Part shown: positions 1 through 9,360 of the stretch, one piece after another | How the letters are laid out: every line of letters begins with the position of its first letter | Numbering within the stretch: the first letter of the stretch is position 1 | Assembly: GCF_001553645.1 (NCBI RefSeq) | Contig: NZ_CP014231.1 | Coordinates: forward strand, 496,001 to 560,000 | Length of the DNA: 64,000 nucleotides | Direction: 5' to 3' | Source of the DNA: Leptotrichia sp. oral taxon 847 | GTDB taxonomy: Bacteria; Fusobacteriota; Fusobacteriia; Fusobacteriales; Leptotrichiaceae | Notes under the pieces: model-generated | The model's database searches: none | Seen by the model: only the letters and a program-made list of their open reading frames with translations | Told to the model about the DNA's origin: nothing | Translations under genes and position numbers: made by a program

Positions 1-512
1 AGTATAAGCAAATCAGGCTCATTCATAAACGCTCTTGCAAGTAATGTTCGACGCTGTTCTCCCTGCGACAAAGTCCCAAAACGATTATTTTTTATATATG
101 AAATTCTAAAATCATTAATAATCTTATTGGCTTTTTCCTTATCTTCATCCACAACTTCGTCATAAATCCCTATTGAATTAAATTTTCCTGAAATTACGAC
201 ATCTTCCAGCTTTTCTGCATTTAATGTGCTTGAAAAATTATTTAATGTGGAACTCACAAATCCAACTCGATTTTTTATTTTTTTCCAAGAATAATTGCCA
301 AATTTATGCCCAAAAACTCTCACTTCTCCAGAAGTTGGAAAAATATAAGCTGGAATCATTCCCAAAAGAGTGGATTTCCCAGAACCATTTAGCCCTAATA
401 AAACCCAGTTTTCTCCTTTATTTATGTGCCAGTCGACACCCTTTAAAATTTCTCTTCCTTCTCGTCTGAAAGTTACGTTTTCATAATGTAAAATTTCACC
501 AGTTTTTTTCAT
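1..512 (-). CDS. ABC transporter ATP-binding protein (partial, C-terminus outside window)
   Basis: The reverse strand encodes about 170 residues of an ABC-type ATPase beginning MKKTGEILHYENVTFRREG. Visible are a Walker A motif (LGLNGSGKST, about residue 40) and the ABC signature (TLSQGEQRR, about residue 148), followed by the approach to Walker B (EPDLLIL), where the window ends. A single-domain ATPase of this type binds and hydrolyses ATP in the cytoplasm; the short spacing and lack of an attached membrane domain resemble the ModF/YlmA-like group, whose substrate is often unknown. No permease gene is visible in the window, so the substrate cannot be assigned. The ATG start is followed by the normal conserved beta-strand order, so it looks intact up to the edge. 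Confidence 0.85.
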   Translation of the reverse strand, partial: MKKTGEILHYENVTFRREGREILKGVDWHINKGENWVLLGLNGSGKSTLLGMIPAYIFPTSGEVRVFGHKFGNYSWKKIKNRVGFVSSTLNNFSSTLNAEKLEDVVISGKFNSIGIYDEVVDEDKEKANKIINDFRISYIKNNRFGTLSQGEQRRTLLARAFMNEPDLLI

Positions 513-741
513 AAAAACTATGTATGATAAATATATGAATAATTATATAAATACCACGTTCTCCTTTCTTCTATTTTTTATTTTGCTTTTGATTTCACTC
601 CCCTTGCTTTTTCTAATTTCAGATAATCATTTTGTTGTTTTCTAATTTTGAGTCCAAAAATAATATTGAAAAATTTCTTCCTTTAATTGACAAAACTAAA
701 CCATCCTCAAAACTTATTATTGTTCTCGAATTTAATGGAAA
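513..741. other. Intergenic stretch with a possible gene scrap
   Basis: No full gene is visible. On the reverse strand one frame reads a stop-bounded lysine-rich peptide of about 35 residues (ending KARGVKSKAK) without a start codon or ribosome binding site. It may be the tail of a lost gene, or chance in AT-rich DNA. Confidence 0.3.
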
Positions 742-2445
742 TTATTTTATCCTAAGCTTTCTGTACCTATTCACCGCCGCACAAAATTCCTGCTTTCTAG
801 GCAATGCCAAATTTCCTGGATGCCCTGTGTACGAAGAAATCGAATCAAGCCCATCCTTTTCAATTCTTTCATAAATCCTGTCAGCCGCTTGTGAAAGTGT
901 CAGTTTTTCATCCAACACTTTATTTTTAAAATAGTCAATCATTACAGCAATGCAGTTTGTCTGGCTATCATCCACAAGCTGCTCCAGCCCCGAAATGTCG
1001 ATTAATTCCTTTCCATACAAAATACTGTATTTCCCTTTAGCTTTTGTTTTATCCAGTTTTCCAGATTGTGAAAAACTTTTTTTAAGTGGAATACGCTGTG
1101 TAACTCCTTTAAATTTATCATTTGAAGAAAATTCTCTCTTGTTTTCATCCAATTTTGCAATCTCTTTTGCTTTTTCTGTCACATCTTTTGGCACATATTC
1201 ATCCATCATTATAACGTGATTTGCCACATCAAAATAATCTCCAGAGCCACCAACAATCAATATAGTAGAAACTCCAAAATTGTCATAAAGTTCCTTTACC
1301 CTGTCAATAAACGGTGTTATCGGCTCTTTTTCCTTTGCCACAAGTTTTTGCATTCTTGCGTCACGAATCATAAAATTTGTAGCTGAAGTGTCCTCATCTA
1401 TTAGAAGCAAAGAAGTCCCGTATTCCAGCGCTTCTGCCACATTTGCCGCCTGCGATGTGCTTCCGCTCGCATTTTCAGTCGAAAAAGCCCTTGTATCCTT
1501 ATTTTGTGGCAAGTTATTTATAAATCCGCTTATATTCACCTTTTCCACATTTCTTCCATCTTCCGCACGTATTTTTACCGCATCCGATTCAGAAATTATA
1601 AATTCACGCCCATCTTGAGCAATGTGATTATAAACCCCTCTTTCAAGTGCTGCAAGCAACGTGGATTTACCGTGATAACCTCCACCTACAATTAGCGTAA
1701 TTCCTTTTGGAATCCCCATTCCACTTACTTCTTTCCCGCTCGGAAGTTTTAACGTAACCTCAAATTTTTCTGGACTTTTAAACTTAACTGCATTTTTCAT
1801 AGGCTTATCCGAAACTCCACTTTCCCGAGGAAGCACAGAACCATTAGCCACAAACGCAACAAGTCCTTTTTCCTTCAACATTTTTCTTGCATATTCCTGA
1901 TCCAGCACTAGAATTACCTGCTCATTTAACGCTTTTTTATTCAAATTATCATAAATAATGGATTTTTCTACAATTTTAGGGAGCTGCTCAAAAATAATTT
2001 TCTGTGCAGCTTTTCCCATTATCCGTCTGCCTCTGGCAGGCATCCCCATTTCAAACCTCACTTCAACTTTATCTCCCTTTATGAGAACTGAAGTTCTTTC
2101 CAAGATTTCCTGTCCGCATCTGTCAATAAAAATTCTTCCACTGCCTCCAATTCCTGTACTGTCATTCCCACTTTTCTGAATTTCCCTGTAAAAATTTCTC
2201 GTAAGAAAATCAGAAACTGCGATATTCTTATCCTTCGTATCTGTCAGCTCACAAGGAATCCCACAAATTTTCCTATCCATTATAACCCTCATTTTTGAAG
2301 GCGGAGCATAGGGATCTGACTGCACGTGATCAATCGCAAAAATATACTTTTCAAATTTATATTCTCCTTTAAGCGACTTATACGCCGAATAACTTTTCCC
2401 ATCCATTGAAAATAATATTTTTTCTAATTCTTTATAATTTTTCAT
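742..2445 (-). CDS. ABC_ATPase-family P-loop protein (PRK-type 'predicted ATPase of the ABC class')
   Basis: A 567-residue cytoplasmic P-loop protein. Conserved landmarks are an N-terminal SDPYAPPS segment (about 43-50), an unusual Walker A GGGYHGKST (about 254-262) and a downstream LLLIDEDTSATNFMIRD block (Walker B and following loop, about 350-367). This combination, and the length, match the large stand-alone ABC_ATPase family (Pfam ABC_ATPase); the biological role of the family is not established. It lies downstream of leuB with about 280 bases between them, so it probably has its own transcript. It appears full-length with a normal ATG. Family assignment is firm; function is unknown. Confidence 0.8.
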   Translation of the reverse strand: MKNYKELEKILFSMDGKSYSAYKSLKGEYKFEKYIFAIDHVQSDPYAPPSKMRVIMDRKICGIPCELTDTKDKNIAVSDFLTRNFYREIQKSGNDSTGIGGSGRIFIDRCGQEILERTSVLIKGDKVEVRFEMGMPARGRRIMGKAAQKIIFEQLPKIVEKSIIYDNLNKKALNEQVILVLDQEYARKMLKEKGLVAFVANGSVLPRESGVSDKPMKNAVKFKSPEKFEVTLKLPSGKEVSGMGIPKGITLIVGGGYHGKSTLLAALERGVYNHIAQDGREFIISESDAVKIRAEDGRNVEKVNISGFINNLPQNKDTRAFSTENASGSTSQAANVAEALEYGTSLLLIDEDTSATNFMIRDARMQKLVAKEKEPITPFIDRVKELYDNFGVSTILIVGGSGDYFDVANHVIMMDEYVPKDVTEKAKEIAKLDENKREFSSNDKFKGVTQRIPLKKSFSQSGKLDKTKAKGKYSILYGKELIDISGLEQLVDDSQTNCIAVMIDYFKNKVLDEKLTLSQAADRIYERIEKDGLDSISSYTGHPGNLALPRKQEFCAAVNRYRKLRIK

Positions 2446-2727
2446 CTTTTACAATCTCTCTTTCCATTTATCAAAATGTAAAAAGGTTTGTCCACTAAAA
2501 TTCACCTTTTTATCGATTTCTTCTGCTTCATTTATAAAAAAAATTTATACATTTCATTGTAAAAGTTCCTTTTCTCTTTTGATAAAATATTTTTTATCAA
2601 TTTATTAACCATTTCATAAAATTTTTTAAACTTTAAACTTCTACTTTTATTTACATATTCATTTTTAGAAATTCAATTGCTCTCAAACTTGGATTTTTTT
2701 AAAATTTTTTAATTAAATCATCTAAAA

Positions 2728-3786
2728 TTATATTCTTTTAACAATTTCATTTCCCATTTCATCAGTTCCAACTTTTTTCAGTCCATCAGTATAAATATCA
2801 GCTGTTCTGAATCCATCTTCCAATACTTCTGCAATTGCTTTTTCAATTGCATCTGCTTCTTTTGTCAAGTTAAATGCGTATCTTAACATCATTGCCGCTG
2901 ATAAAATTGTTGCGATTGGGTTTGCGATGTTTTGTCCTGCGATGTCTGGTGCAGAACCGTGGCTTGGCTCATAAAGTCCAACTTTTCCATCTCCTAAACT
3001 TGCTGATGGCAACATTCCAAGTGATCCTGTAAGCATTGAAGCCTCATCTGATAAAATATCTCCAAACATATTGTCTGTCAAAATTACATCAAATTGTCTT
3101 GGATTTGCAATCAATTGCATTGCAGCGTTATCCACATACATGTGGGAAACTTCCACTTCTGGATAATTTTTTGCAAGTTCATTTACTGTTTTTCTCCACA
3201 ATTTTGAAGTATCTAAAACATTGTGTTTATCCACACTTGTAATTTTTTTCCCTCTTAATTTTGCAATTTCAAATGCTTTTTTTGCTATTCTTTCAATTTC
3301 CCCTTTTGTATATGGCAATGTGTCGACAGCTTTTTCATCAGAATATTCTCTAGGTCCGAAATAAATTCCTCCTGTAAGCTCTCTAACTATCATTACATCT
3401 AGCCCTTCTCCAATTATTTCATCTTTTAGAGGACTCGCACTTTTCAATTGCTTAAACAAAACCGCTGGTCTTAAATTTGTGTAAACTCCCAAGTCTTTTC
3501 TTATCGCAAGAAGTCCTTTTTCAGGTCTTTTATCAGGCTCAACATTATCCCATTTAGGCCCTCCAACTGACCCCAACAAAATCGAGTCACTCTCTTTACA
3601 AATTTTCGCAGTTTCTTTGGAATAAGGAATCCCATATTTATCAATAGATTCTCCTCCCAAATACCCTTGCGTATACTCAAATTTATGTCCAAATTTTTCT
3701 CCAATTTTATCCAAAACTTTTACCGCTTCATCAACGATTTCTGGACCAATTCCGTCCCCTTTTAATAATGCAATTTTGTAGTTCAT
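2728..3786 (-). CDS. leuB: 3-isopropylmalate dehydrogenase
   Basis: LeuB oxidises and decarboxylates 3-isopropylmalate to 2-oxoisocaproate with NAD+, the third committed step of leucine synthesis. The 352-residue length is normal for the family. Visible signatures include the N-terminal [19 protein letters not shown], the substrate loop ending in [13 protein letters not shown], and the metal-binding [16 protein letters not shown] segment, followed by the NAD-site [14 protein letters not shown]. It is the last leu gene of the cluster read right to left (leuA, leuC, leuD, leuB) but is separated from leuD by a restriction locus and several unknown genes. The ATG is preceded by AAGGAAG (reverse strand). 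No defect seen. Confidence 0.97.
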   Translation of the reverse strand: MNYKIALLKGDGIGPEIVDEAVKVLDKIGEKFGHKFEYTQGYLGGESIDKYGIPYSKETAKICKESDSILLGSVGGPKWDNVEPDKRPEKGLLAIRKDLGVYTNLRPAVLFKQLKSASPLKDEIIGEGLDVMIVRELTGGIYFGPREYSDEKAVDTLPYTKGEIERIAKKAFEIAKLRGKKITSVDKHNVLDTSKLWRKTVNELAKNYPEVEVSHMYVDNAAMQLIANPRQFDVILTDNMFGDILSDEASMLTGSLGMLPSASLGDGKVGLYEPSHGSAPDIAGQNIANPIATILSAAMMLRYAFNLTKEADAIEKAIAEVLEDGFRTADIYTDGLKKVGTDEMGNEIVKRI

Positions 3787-3830
3787 TTTTTTACTTCCTT
3801 TCTTTTAAAATATTTCAACAAATATTTATT

Positions 3831-5141
3831 TTATAATTTTTTTATACAATCTATCTTATTTAAAAAAATTTTTTCACTTTTTTTTATTTCAACAACAAAT
3901 TCTTTATAATTAGATATTTCTTGTGGAATTTTAAAAGAAATTTTAAATATTTCTCCACCACATCCATTTAATTGTCCTATTTCATTAGATTCGGATTTGT
4001 CTATATCCGGATAGATTACTCCTGATTTTTTACCTTCTATTATATGCAAATAACTTATTAATTGATATAAATCTTCTCTGTAAATTTCTTTTTTGTTTTT
4101 TCCTAATTTCTTGTATTTTGCATCTAATATAATTTTTTCATCAAGGTTATAAAAATCAGGATAGACCATTCTTTGCCTATTGCTAAACAAAGAAATACCT
4201 TTTTCCGATTTTTTATTTTTAGGGTGAATGAATTTTTTATTTATCAACATAGTGTTTAAATACTCTTCCCAAAGCCAGGCAACATCTATTATTATTCCAT
4301 GAATTTTATTATCGTTATTTCCAAAATCTATTTTTTCATTTTTTAAAATTTGAATGCATAATTTTTGTAAATCATAATATTCTTCATAATAGCTATGTCT
4401 AACTGGATTAAGTATATTATCTTTTAATATTTTGACCAAATCAGAATTTTTATAACTTTTTGTATTTTGTACAAGTATTTGTATATCTTCTTTTAAAAAC
4501 ATATCATTGAAAAAATCAAAGTTATAATTTTGTTTTATTTTTTCTAAAGTATGTCTAATTATCTGAGTTACTCTATTATCAAAACTAAACTCTCTTGTTG
4601 TATAAGATATTTTCCCATTAAATGGAATATTTTTATTTATATTTTTTATAATATTTATAGCTCCTCTAACATTCAAATTATTGTATTCTTTAGTTTTATA
4701 TTCTTTATATAGACCTTTTTTCATAGCTCTCTTTAAATAAAACGGAAATAAATAAATTAATAAATCATAGTACATTCCTAAATTATCACTTTTTGTTTCA
4801 TTTTTTATAACATTATAATTAAGTACTTTTTGAAACATATATTTAAGAAAATAATCAGATTGTGACTCAGAATTATTAAAAAATCTTGTTTTAATTTTAA
4901 CTTCATCATGTCCTTTTCCAATTACCCCGACTATATTTCGAGTATATACTTTTTTATTTTTTGATTCAAATATAAAATTACTCTTTTCTAAATCTTCTGA
5001 TTCTTTTAATATTGGTGGAAAAATTATAAAATTATCTTCATTTAATTGAGATAAAGTAATATTTAATAATTCTTCTATTATTTCGTTCTTTCTAAATTCA
5101 GTTATGTCTGCATTATCAGTTAGTATCATTTTTTCCATCAT
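3831..5141 (-). CDS. mcrC: McrC-like subunit of a type IV (McrBC) restriction system
   Basis: McrC is the nuclease partner of the McrB GTPase in systems that cut modified DNA. This 436-residue protein has the family pattern: a beta-rich N-terminal half with VNVRGAINI-like sequence (here LNVRGAINI, about 156-164) and a C-terminal PD-(D/E)xK nuclease core with P328-D329 and D340-A-K342. Its start lies inside the end of the ATPase gene (26-base overlap), the usual mcrBC translational coupling. Three in-frame ATGs (5141, 5138, 5129) are possible; the last is best spaced from a GGA. The protein looks intact although its partner gene is frameshifted upstream. Methylation specificity cannot be read from sequence. 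Confidence 0.88.
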   Translation of the reverse strand: MMEKMILTDNADITEFRKNEIIEELLNITLSQLNEDNFIIFPPILKESEDLEKSNFIFESKNKKVYTRNIVGVIGKGHDEVKIKTRFFNNSESQSDYFLKYMFQKVLNYNVIKNETKSDNLGMYYDLLIYLFPFYLKRAMKKGLYKEYKTKEYNNLNVRGAINIIKNINKNIPFNGKISYTTREFSFDNRVTQIIRHTLEKIKQNYNFDFFNDMFLKEDIQILVQNTKSYKNSDLVKILKDNILNPVRHSYYEEYYDLQKLCIQILKNEKIDFGNNDNKIHGIIIDVAWLWEEYLNTMLINKKFIHPKNKKSEKGISLFSNRQRMVYPDFYNLDEKIILDAKYKKLGKNKKEIYREDLYQLISYLHIIEGKKSGVIYPDIDKSESNEIGQLNGCGGEIFKISFKIPQEISNYKEFVVEIKKSEKIFLNKIDCIKKL

Positions 5142-6306
5142 AATATTTTTTAATCTCTCTCAATTTTCCTTCTGAATCTCTTTCTCCTCTAAAATAATCT
5201 TTTAATAAAGGTTCTAATTTATTTTTCCAAAGCTCGTCTTGATTAACTTTACCTTCATCCAATGCTTTAAAATAACTTCCACCTATTTGATAATCTTTTG
5301 ATAAATTACCAATTTTTTGATCTATAATCGCATTATTTAATCTTGTCATCTGTTCTTTTATTTTGCCATTTTTAAGCATTATCTGAGAGTCTTCTGCCAT
5401 AATCTCTTCAAATAAGAATCTACGTCGCATAGCAAAATCAAAAGTATCTACTGAACGGTCTATATCATTCATTGTTCCTATAATATAAACATTTTCTGGT
5501 ATATAAAATTTTTCTTGTGAATCTTCATGCATATTAGAATATTGTGTTTTTATAGAACCTTTTTTACCTCGATATTCTGGATCAATTGAGAAAAACAGCT
5601 CTCCAAAAATTTTAGAAATTTCTCCTCTGTTAATTTCATCAATAAGAAAAATATAATTTTTATTAACAGAATTATGTTCTTTTTTAATTTCATCATCATA
5701 TTTTTTTAAATAATTAACAGGTGTTGAATACCAATTACTAAAATTATTTTCTTTATCAAATTTGCTAATTTCTTCGCTATTCTCAAGAATTTCTCTTAAA
5801 TTTCCATAAGTTTTTATTTCAGATGTTTTATCTCCTGTATATTTTTTTTTCCCAAGCAATTGCTCAATTTGAGGAATATAATTTTTAGCTCTATTTCCCC
5901 CTAATTCTTTTAAAAAAATTTCAAAACCTTGTAATGTAAATTCTTTAGAATTTAATTTTCTTAAAACTTCTGATATTTTTGCTATTTCACAAAATTCATA
6001 AAATATACCTTTTTTTAATTCAAAACCTAATTGATTATTTTTAATAATTGGTCTCAATCCTTCAATAAAATCAGTATAATCATAACTGGAATGAAATTGA
6101 ACAAACTCAAACTGTTCATTATTATCTAATTCATCAACATTAATTCCTATCATTTCAGCTGCAATTTGTCTAGCTAAATATGTTTTTCCTGTTCCTGGAG
6201 CTCCTCTCAAAATTATATTATAATTTTTTTTTAGTTTCTCTTTTAAGTCAAATATTCTACTATCTTTTAATTTATTTTTAGAATAATTTTCAGATTCTTC
6301 TATCAT
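5116..6306 (-). CDS. mcrB: McrB-like AAA+ GTPase, ATPase part (frameshifted from its N-terminal domain)
   Basis: The motor subunit of a McrBC system. Walker A GAPGTGKT is at 35-42, Walker B LIDEINRGE at 221-229, the McrB hallmark TMNDIDRS at 278-285 and an arginine-finger segment FAMRRRF at 291-297. The ATG at 6306 has no ribosome binding site, and the same frame stays open upstream (reading EPNQNVKELFDYFYK) to about 6350, directly overlapping the end of the preceding 160-residue ORF. Joining the two needs one extra A in a run of five, giving a McrB of about 565 residues with the normal N-terminal recognition domain. Either the gene is broken, or -1 slippage makes the full product. Overlaps mcrC by 26 bases. 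Confidence 0.85.
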   Translation of the reverse strand: MIEESENYSKNKLKDSRIFDLKEKLKKNYNIILRGAPGTGKTYLARQIAAEMIGINVDELDNNEQFEFVQFHSSYDYTDFIEGLRPIIKNNQLGFELKKGIFYEFCEIAKISEVLRKLNSKEFTLQGFEIFLKELGGNRAKNYIPQIEQLLGKKKYTGDKTSEIKTYGNLREILENSEEISKFDKENNFSNWYSTPVNYLKKYDDEIKKEHNSVNKNYIFLIDEINRGEISKIFGELFFSIDPEYRGKKGSIKTQYSNMHEDSQEKFYIPENVYIIGTMNDIDRSVDTFDFAMRRRFLFEEIMAEDSQIMLKNGKIKEQMTRLNNAIIDQKIGNLSKDYQIGGSYFKALDEGKVNQDELWKNKLEPLLKDYFRGERDSEGKLREIKKYYDGKNDTN

Positions 6307-6332
6307 TTTATAAAAATAATCAAATAACTCTT

Positions 6333-6815
6333 TTACATTTTGATTTGGTTCTTTTTGTTAAGTCCTAATTTACTAATTGATTCTTCAAAGCCTTTAGTAT
6401 ATCCTTTTTCTTGCATATACCTTTTAAATTCTTCAGATTCTTTATTGTCTTCATGATACCCTTTATAATAAGCTACAACTTTTTTATTATCATACTGATA
6501 AACAATATTTATCCAACAACCTATATTTTCAATTTTAGATTGATATACAATAAAATTAGTATTTTCTCCTTTATAATGTCCAGATGTTACAAAATTAATA
6601 TTTATTGAAAAATCACTATATTTTATAAATTTTTCATCAAATTTTGGATTTAAAAATTCTTTTTCTGATCTTTCCAAGCTTTCCATATCCTTGCTTTTTA
6701 TATTTTTAATCTTTACTCTCTCACCACTATTTGCAATATTTTTATCAGTTTGAGAAATCCAAAATTTTAACATTTCAAAAAAATTTAAATAGTCTTCATC
6801 ATTAGCTCTATACAT
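6333..6815 (-). pseudogene. mcrB: N-terminal (probable target-recognition) part of McrB, separated by a frameshift
   Basis: This 160-residue reading frame starts MYRANDEDYLNFFEMLKFW and ends a few codons after the A5 run at 6352-6356. McrB proteins carry a variable N-terminal DNA-recognition domain before the AAA+ motor; the position, orientation and the way the downstream frame continues without a start signal argue that this is that domain. I do not recognise a specific fold, but the central ININFV...FIVYQSK beta pattern would fit a DUF3578-like module only loosely. Alternatives: a separate small gene of the restriction island, or a true two-cistron arrangement. The frame-joining argument makes the split-gene reading the more likely one. 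Confidence 0.65.
6351..6357 (-). other. Frameshift / possible slippery site C-AAA-AAG in mcrB
   Basis: On the coding strand the zero frame reads AAC-AAA-AAG-AAC. A -1 slip on AAA-AAG, or one extra A, continues in GAA-CCA-AAT into the ATPase frame. The heptamer resembles the A-AAA-AAG slippery sequence known from bacterial dnaX, but no stimulating stem-loop is obvious downstream. Confidence 0.6.
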
Positions 6816-6846
6816 TTTTCTTGCTCCTAAAAATTATTCATTTTTT

Positions 6847-7314
6847 TTAATTTAACAAATTCTTTCTATCCACTTTTTCCTTCAATCTATCAAAATAACC
6901 ACCTTCAATCAGATTGTTCCTATTCTGCATCCACCATGCCTTTCCATTAATTTGGGCAAAATTTATTATTTCTTTTTTTATTTTATCCCCAACTCTTACT
7001 GATATTGTAAATTTATAGTTTACGATTCCTTTTTTTAAATCAATTTTTTCTATATCATCAACATCTATTCTTGTTAAAAGCCCTTTAATTCCACCAAGCA
7101 TCCCAACTTCGAAAAATAATATTTCATTCTCCTTAAAAAGTATATAACACGGCTTCATTCCTGCTTTCATAATCAATCCAATAAGTCCCATCATCAAAAA
7201 TGAATTCAAATTTCTTTCTCTTTTAATACCGTAAATAAAATTTTTATCATACTCTATCCCATTTTCCTTAAAATATTCTTCTACTTTCAACTGTTCTTTT
7301 GATTTTTCTGCCAT
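6847..7314 (-). CDS. Hypothetical protein with a bacterial PH-like domain
   Basis: A 155-residue protein with an N-terminal amphipathic stretch (EQLKVEEYFKENGIEY), a short hydrophobic segment (SFLMMGLIGLIMKAGMKP, about 37-54) and then alternating beta strands (CYILFKENEILFFEVG ... IDVDDIEKIDLKKG ... YKFTISVRVGDKIKKEIINF). The strand-rich half resembles the bacterial PH-like (bPH) domains that occur in membrane-associated or secretion-related proteins of unknown role. It sits between the restriction locus and two paralogous unknown genes, all read the same way with gaps of 30-40 bases, so it is likely cotranscribed with them. No function is proposed. Confidence 0.5.
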   Translation of the reverse strand: MAEKSKEQLKVEEYFKENGIEYDKNFIYGIKRERNLNSFLMMGLIGLIMKAGMKPCYILFKENEILFFEVGMLGGIKGLLTRIDVDDIEKIDLKKGIVNYKFTISVRVGDKIKKEIINFAQINGKAWWMQNRNNLIEGGYFDRLKEKVDRKNLLN

Positions 7315-7351
7315 CTTTTAAATTTTTCTTTCTAATTTTTATTCTATTATT

Positions 7352-8152
7352 TCAATAAACAACTTCTTCCTCAGCAACATCATTAACATAATTAACCTTT
7401 TTAGTCAATTTCCCATCCTCATCATAGAATTTCCAAATTCCCTCTTTTTTCCCAGCTTTATAATTTCCAGTTATTGCTAAATTATGATTACTATAATAAA
7501 ATTTTGCCAATCCTTCTCTTGGCTCTCCCCACTTGCTTAACCACATTGAATGTATTTTTGTCTTCTCTCTAAATATCGTAGAAAATTTATCGTTTAATTC
7601 CAAATCAACAACAAACTCAAAAAGAGCATTAAAACTTGCAGCCAAAAATCCCTTATCAATGTTCCCTTTTAACCAAATCCAATTATCCCCCACAACTATA
7701 TAATCATCAACTACTTCAAAATAAAAATTTCCTTCACTTGTTATTTCAATACTTTCAACAAAAATATATTTTTTAAACTTGTCTATTGGAAATATATTAT
7801 TTTTATATGCCTTTTCAGCTTCTTCTTTTGTAAAATCGTCTTTTAAAATTTCAAATAACATATCATAGCAAGTTGGATACTCTGGAAATGCTCCATCATC
7901 AAAAAAATCATCATTCAGCACATCATAAAAATACTTAACCATCGTATCTTTCACTTTTTTATTCCATTCATCCTGATTAAGATACAATTCTTCCAAAATT
8001 TTAAACATTTTTTCTTTTTCAAGTTCAACATTATCACATTCTTTATAAATCGTAAGTCTTACTAATGTTTCTTTACCTTTCCAAATAATTTTTCCGTCCC
8101 ACTCTTTAAAATTTCCCATATATGTATTTTCAACAAAATCCTGAATTTCCAT
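7352..8152 (-). CDS. Unknown protein, DUF2262-like domain with C-terminal MORN-like tail
   Basis: A 266-residue acidic cytoplasmic protein. Residues about 20-180 align by eye with most of the next gene upstream (shared W-x2-K-x-K, a PEYPTCYDM/PKYAEIYYE segment, EEAEKAYKNNIF..D.FKK versus EKIMKNNFLTKEAFKK, and EITSEGNF). The pattern resembles DUF2262 proteins. The last 40 residues read ITGNYKAGKKEGIWKFYDEDG, a single MORN/YwqK-like repeat as found in some immunity or antitoxin-type proteins. The pair probably arose by duplication. No catalytic motif is visible; an immunity-type role is only a guess from the tail. Confidence 0.5.
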   Translation of the reverse strand: MEIQDFVENTYMGNFKEWDGKIIWKGKETLVRLTIYKECDNVELEKEKMFKILEELYLNQDEWNKKVKDTMVKYFYDVLNDDFFDDGAFPEYPTCYDMLFEILKDDFTKEEAEKAYKNNIFPIDKFKKYIFVESIEITSEGNFYFEVVDDYIVVGDNWIWLKGNIDKGFLAASFNALFEFVVDLELNDKFSTIFREKTKIHSMWLSKWGEPREGLAKFYYSNHNLAITGNYKAGKKEGIWKFYDEDGKLTKKVNYVNDVAEEEVVY

Positions 8153-8186
8153 ATCTGATTTTCCTTTCTGAAAAAATCTAAGAAAA

Positions 8187-8723
8187 TTAATCCATATAAA
8201 ACTCGTCTATTTCACCATTAAAATTACACTCAGCATAAAACATTTTATCAACAAAAAACAATCTTTCGTACATAGTAATAGAAAAACTATTTTCATCATC
8301 GTCAGTTAAATCAATTGTTATTTCCATATCTTCATTATCAAGTAACTTTTTAAATGCTTCTTTTGTAAGAAAATTATTTTTCATAATTTTTTCTGTATCT
8401 TCTTTTCCAATAATTTTAAGTAATTTTTTCTCCACTTCATCAATACTCTTTGTCTCATAGTAAATTTCGGCATATTTAGGCTTTACCCATTTTTCCTCAT
8501 TAAACCAGTCAACAAATTCATCAGCAAACAAATTTTTACACTTTGTATCCCAGTATTCTTTCTTTTCTAAAATTTTTTCAACCATTTCTTCGACTTTTAT
8601 TTCATCAATTTTCTTTTCATCAATGTCATCTTCACCATTACAGTACAATTTCATTTCTATTTCATGATTTATCCACATCACTTTACGAGTATGCTCTCCA
8701 TCTATGATTTCCCAATTTTTCAT
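8187..8723 (-). CDS. Unknown protein, paralogue of the adjacent DUF2262-like gene
   Basis: A 178-residue acidic protein that parallels the N-terminal two thirds of its downstream neighbour but lacks the MORN-like tail. Shared features include the EMKLYCNGEDD / VRLTIYKECDN strand, a W-x2-K-x-K motif, and the KNNFLTKEAFKKLL helix. It starts with a good AAGGAG ribosome binding site only about 18 bases downstream from the leuD stop-side gap. I do not recognise a specific function; tandem, diverged copies are common in immunity-type and contact-dependent loci, but no toxin gene is present here. Confidence 0.5.
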   Translation of the reverse strand: MKNWEIIDGEHTRKVMWINHEIEMKLYCNGEDDIDEKKIDEIKVEEMVEKILEKKEYWDTKCKNLFADEFVDWFNEEKWVKPKYAEIYYETKSIDEVEKKLLKIIGKEDTEKIMKNNFLTKEAFKKLLDNEDMEITIDLTDDDENSFSITMYERLFFVDKMFYAECNFNGEIDEFYMD

Positions 8724-8740
8724 TTTTACTCCTTTTTTAA

Positions 8741-9316
8741 CTACTTATGACTTTCTTCATATTTTCTAATCTCATCTTCATGCTGTAAAGTCAATCCAAT
8801 AGAGTCCAATCCCTTAAGCAATCTTTGTTTCCAGCTTTCTTCCAGCTCAAAAACATATTCTTTCCCATTCGCAATCAATTTGTTGTTTTCTAAATCAACT
8901 GTTACCTTCGCATCTCCAGGCAATTTTGATAATTCGATTCTATCTGCTTCTGGCAATGTTATTGGCAAATGTCCGTTATTTAACCAGTTCATGTAGAAAA
9001 TCCCTGAATATCCTCCAGCCACAATCACGTGAATTCCGTAATCTTGCAATGCCCAAGCTGCGTGCTCTCTACTTGACCCACAACCAAAATTGTCTCCAGT
9101 AATCAAAATCGTCCCATTTTTGTATTCTGGCTTATTTAAGTTAAAATCCATATTGTCAGACCCATCTTCGTTGTATCTCCACTCATCGAAAACATGTATT
9201 CCAAATCCTGTTTTTTCGATACTTTTTAAATATTGTTTTGGAATTAATTGATCCGTATCTATGTTGTCATTCATTATTGGAACGATTGTTCCTTCATATT
9301 TTGTAAATGGTTTCAT
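8741..9316 (-). CDS. leuD: 3-isopropylmalate dehydratase small subunit
   Basis: LeuD is the small (swivel) subunit of isopropylmalate isomerase and works with LeuC to convert 2- to 3-isopropylmalate. The 191-residue length is normal. Signatures are DNIDTDQLIPKQYLK (about 16-30), the active-site loop GDNFGCGSSREHA (about 74-86) and IHVIVAGGYSGIFYMNWLNNG. It lies downstream of leuC with only a small unknown gene between them, as part of the right-to-left cluster. ATG start with an AAGGAGAA ribosome binding site. Intact. Confidence 0.97.
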   Translation of the reverse strand: MKPFTKYEGTIVPIMNDNIDTDQLIPKQYLKSIEKTGFGIHVFDEWRYNEDGSDNMDFNLNKPEYKNGTILITGDNFGCGSSREHAAWALQDYGIHVIVAGGYSGIFYMNWLNNGHLPITLPEADRIELSKLPGDAKVTVDLENNKLIANGKEYVFELEESWKQRLLKGLDSIGLTLQHEDEIRKYEESHK

Positions 9317-9360
9317 ATTTTATTCTCCTTCATTTTTTTGTATAAAAATCCCATTTTTAA

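Noticed and set aside
2651-2698. Short reverse-strand peptide NPSLRAIEFLKMNM resembling a LysR C-terminus
   Set aside because: Only 14 residues with no supporting flanking sequence; too short to call a pseudogene.
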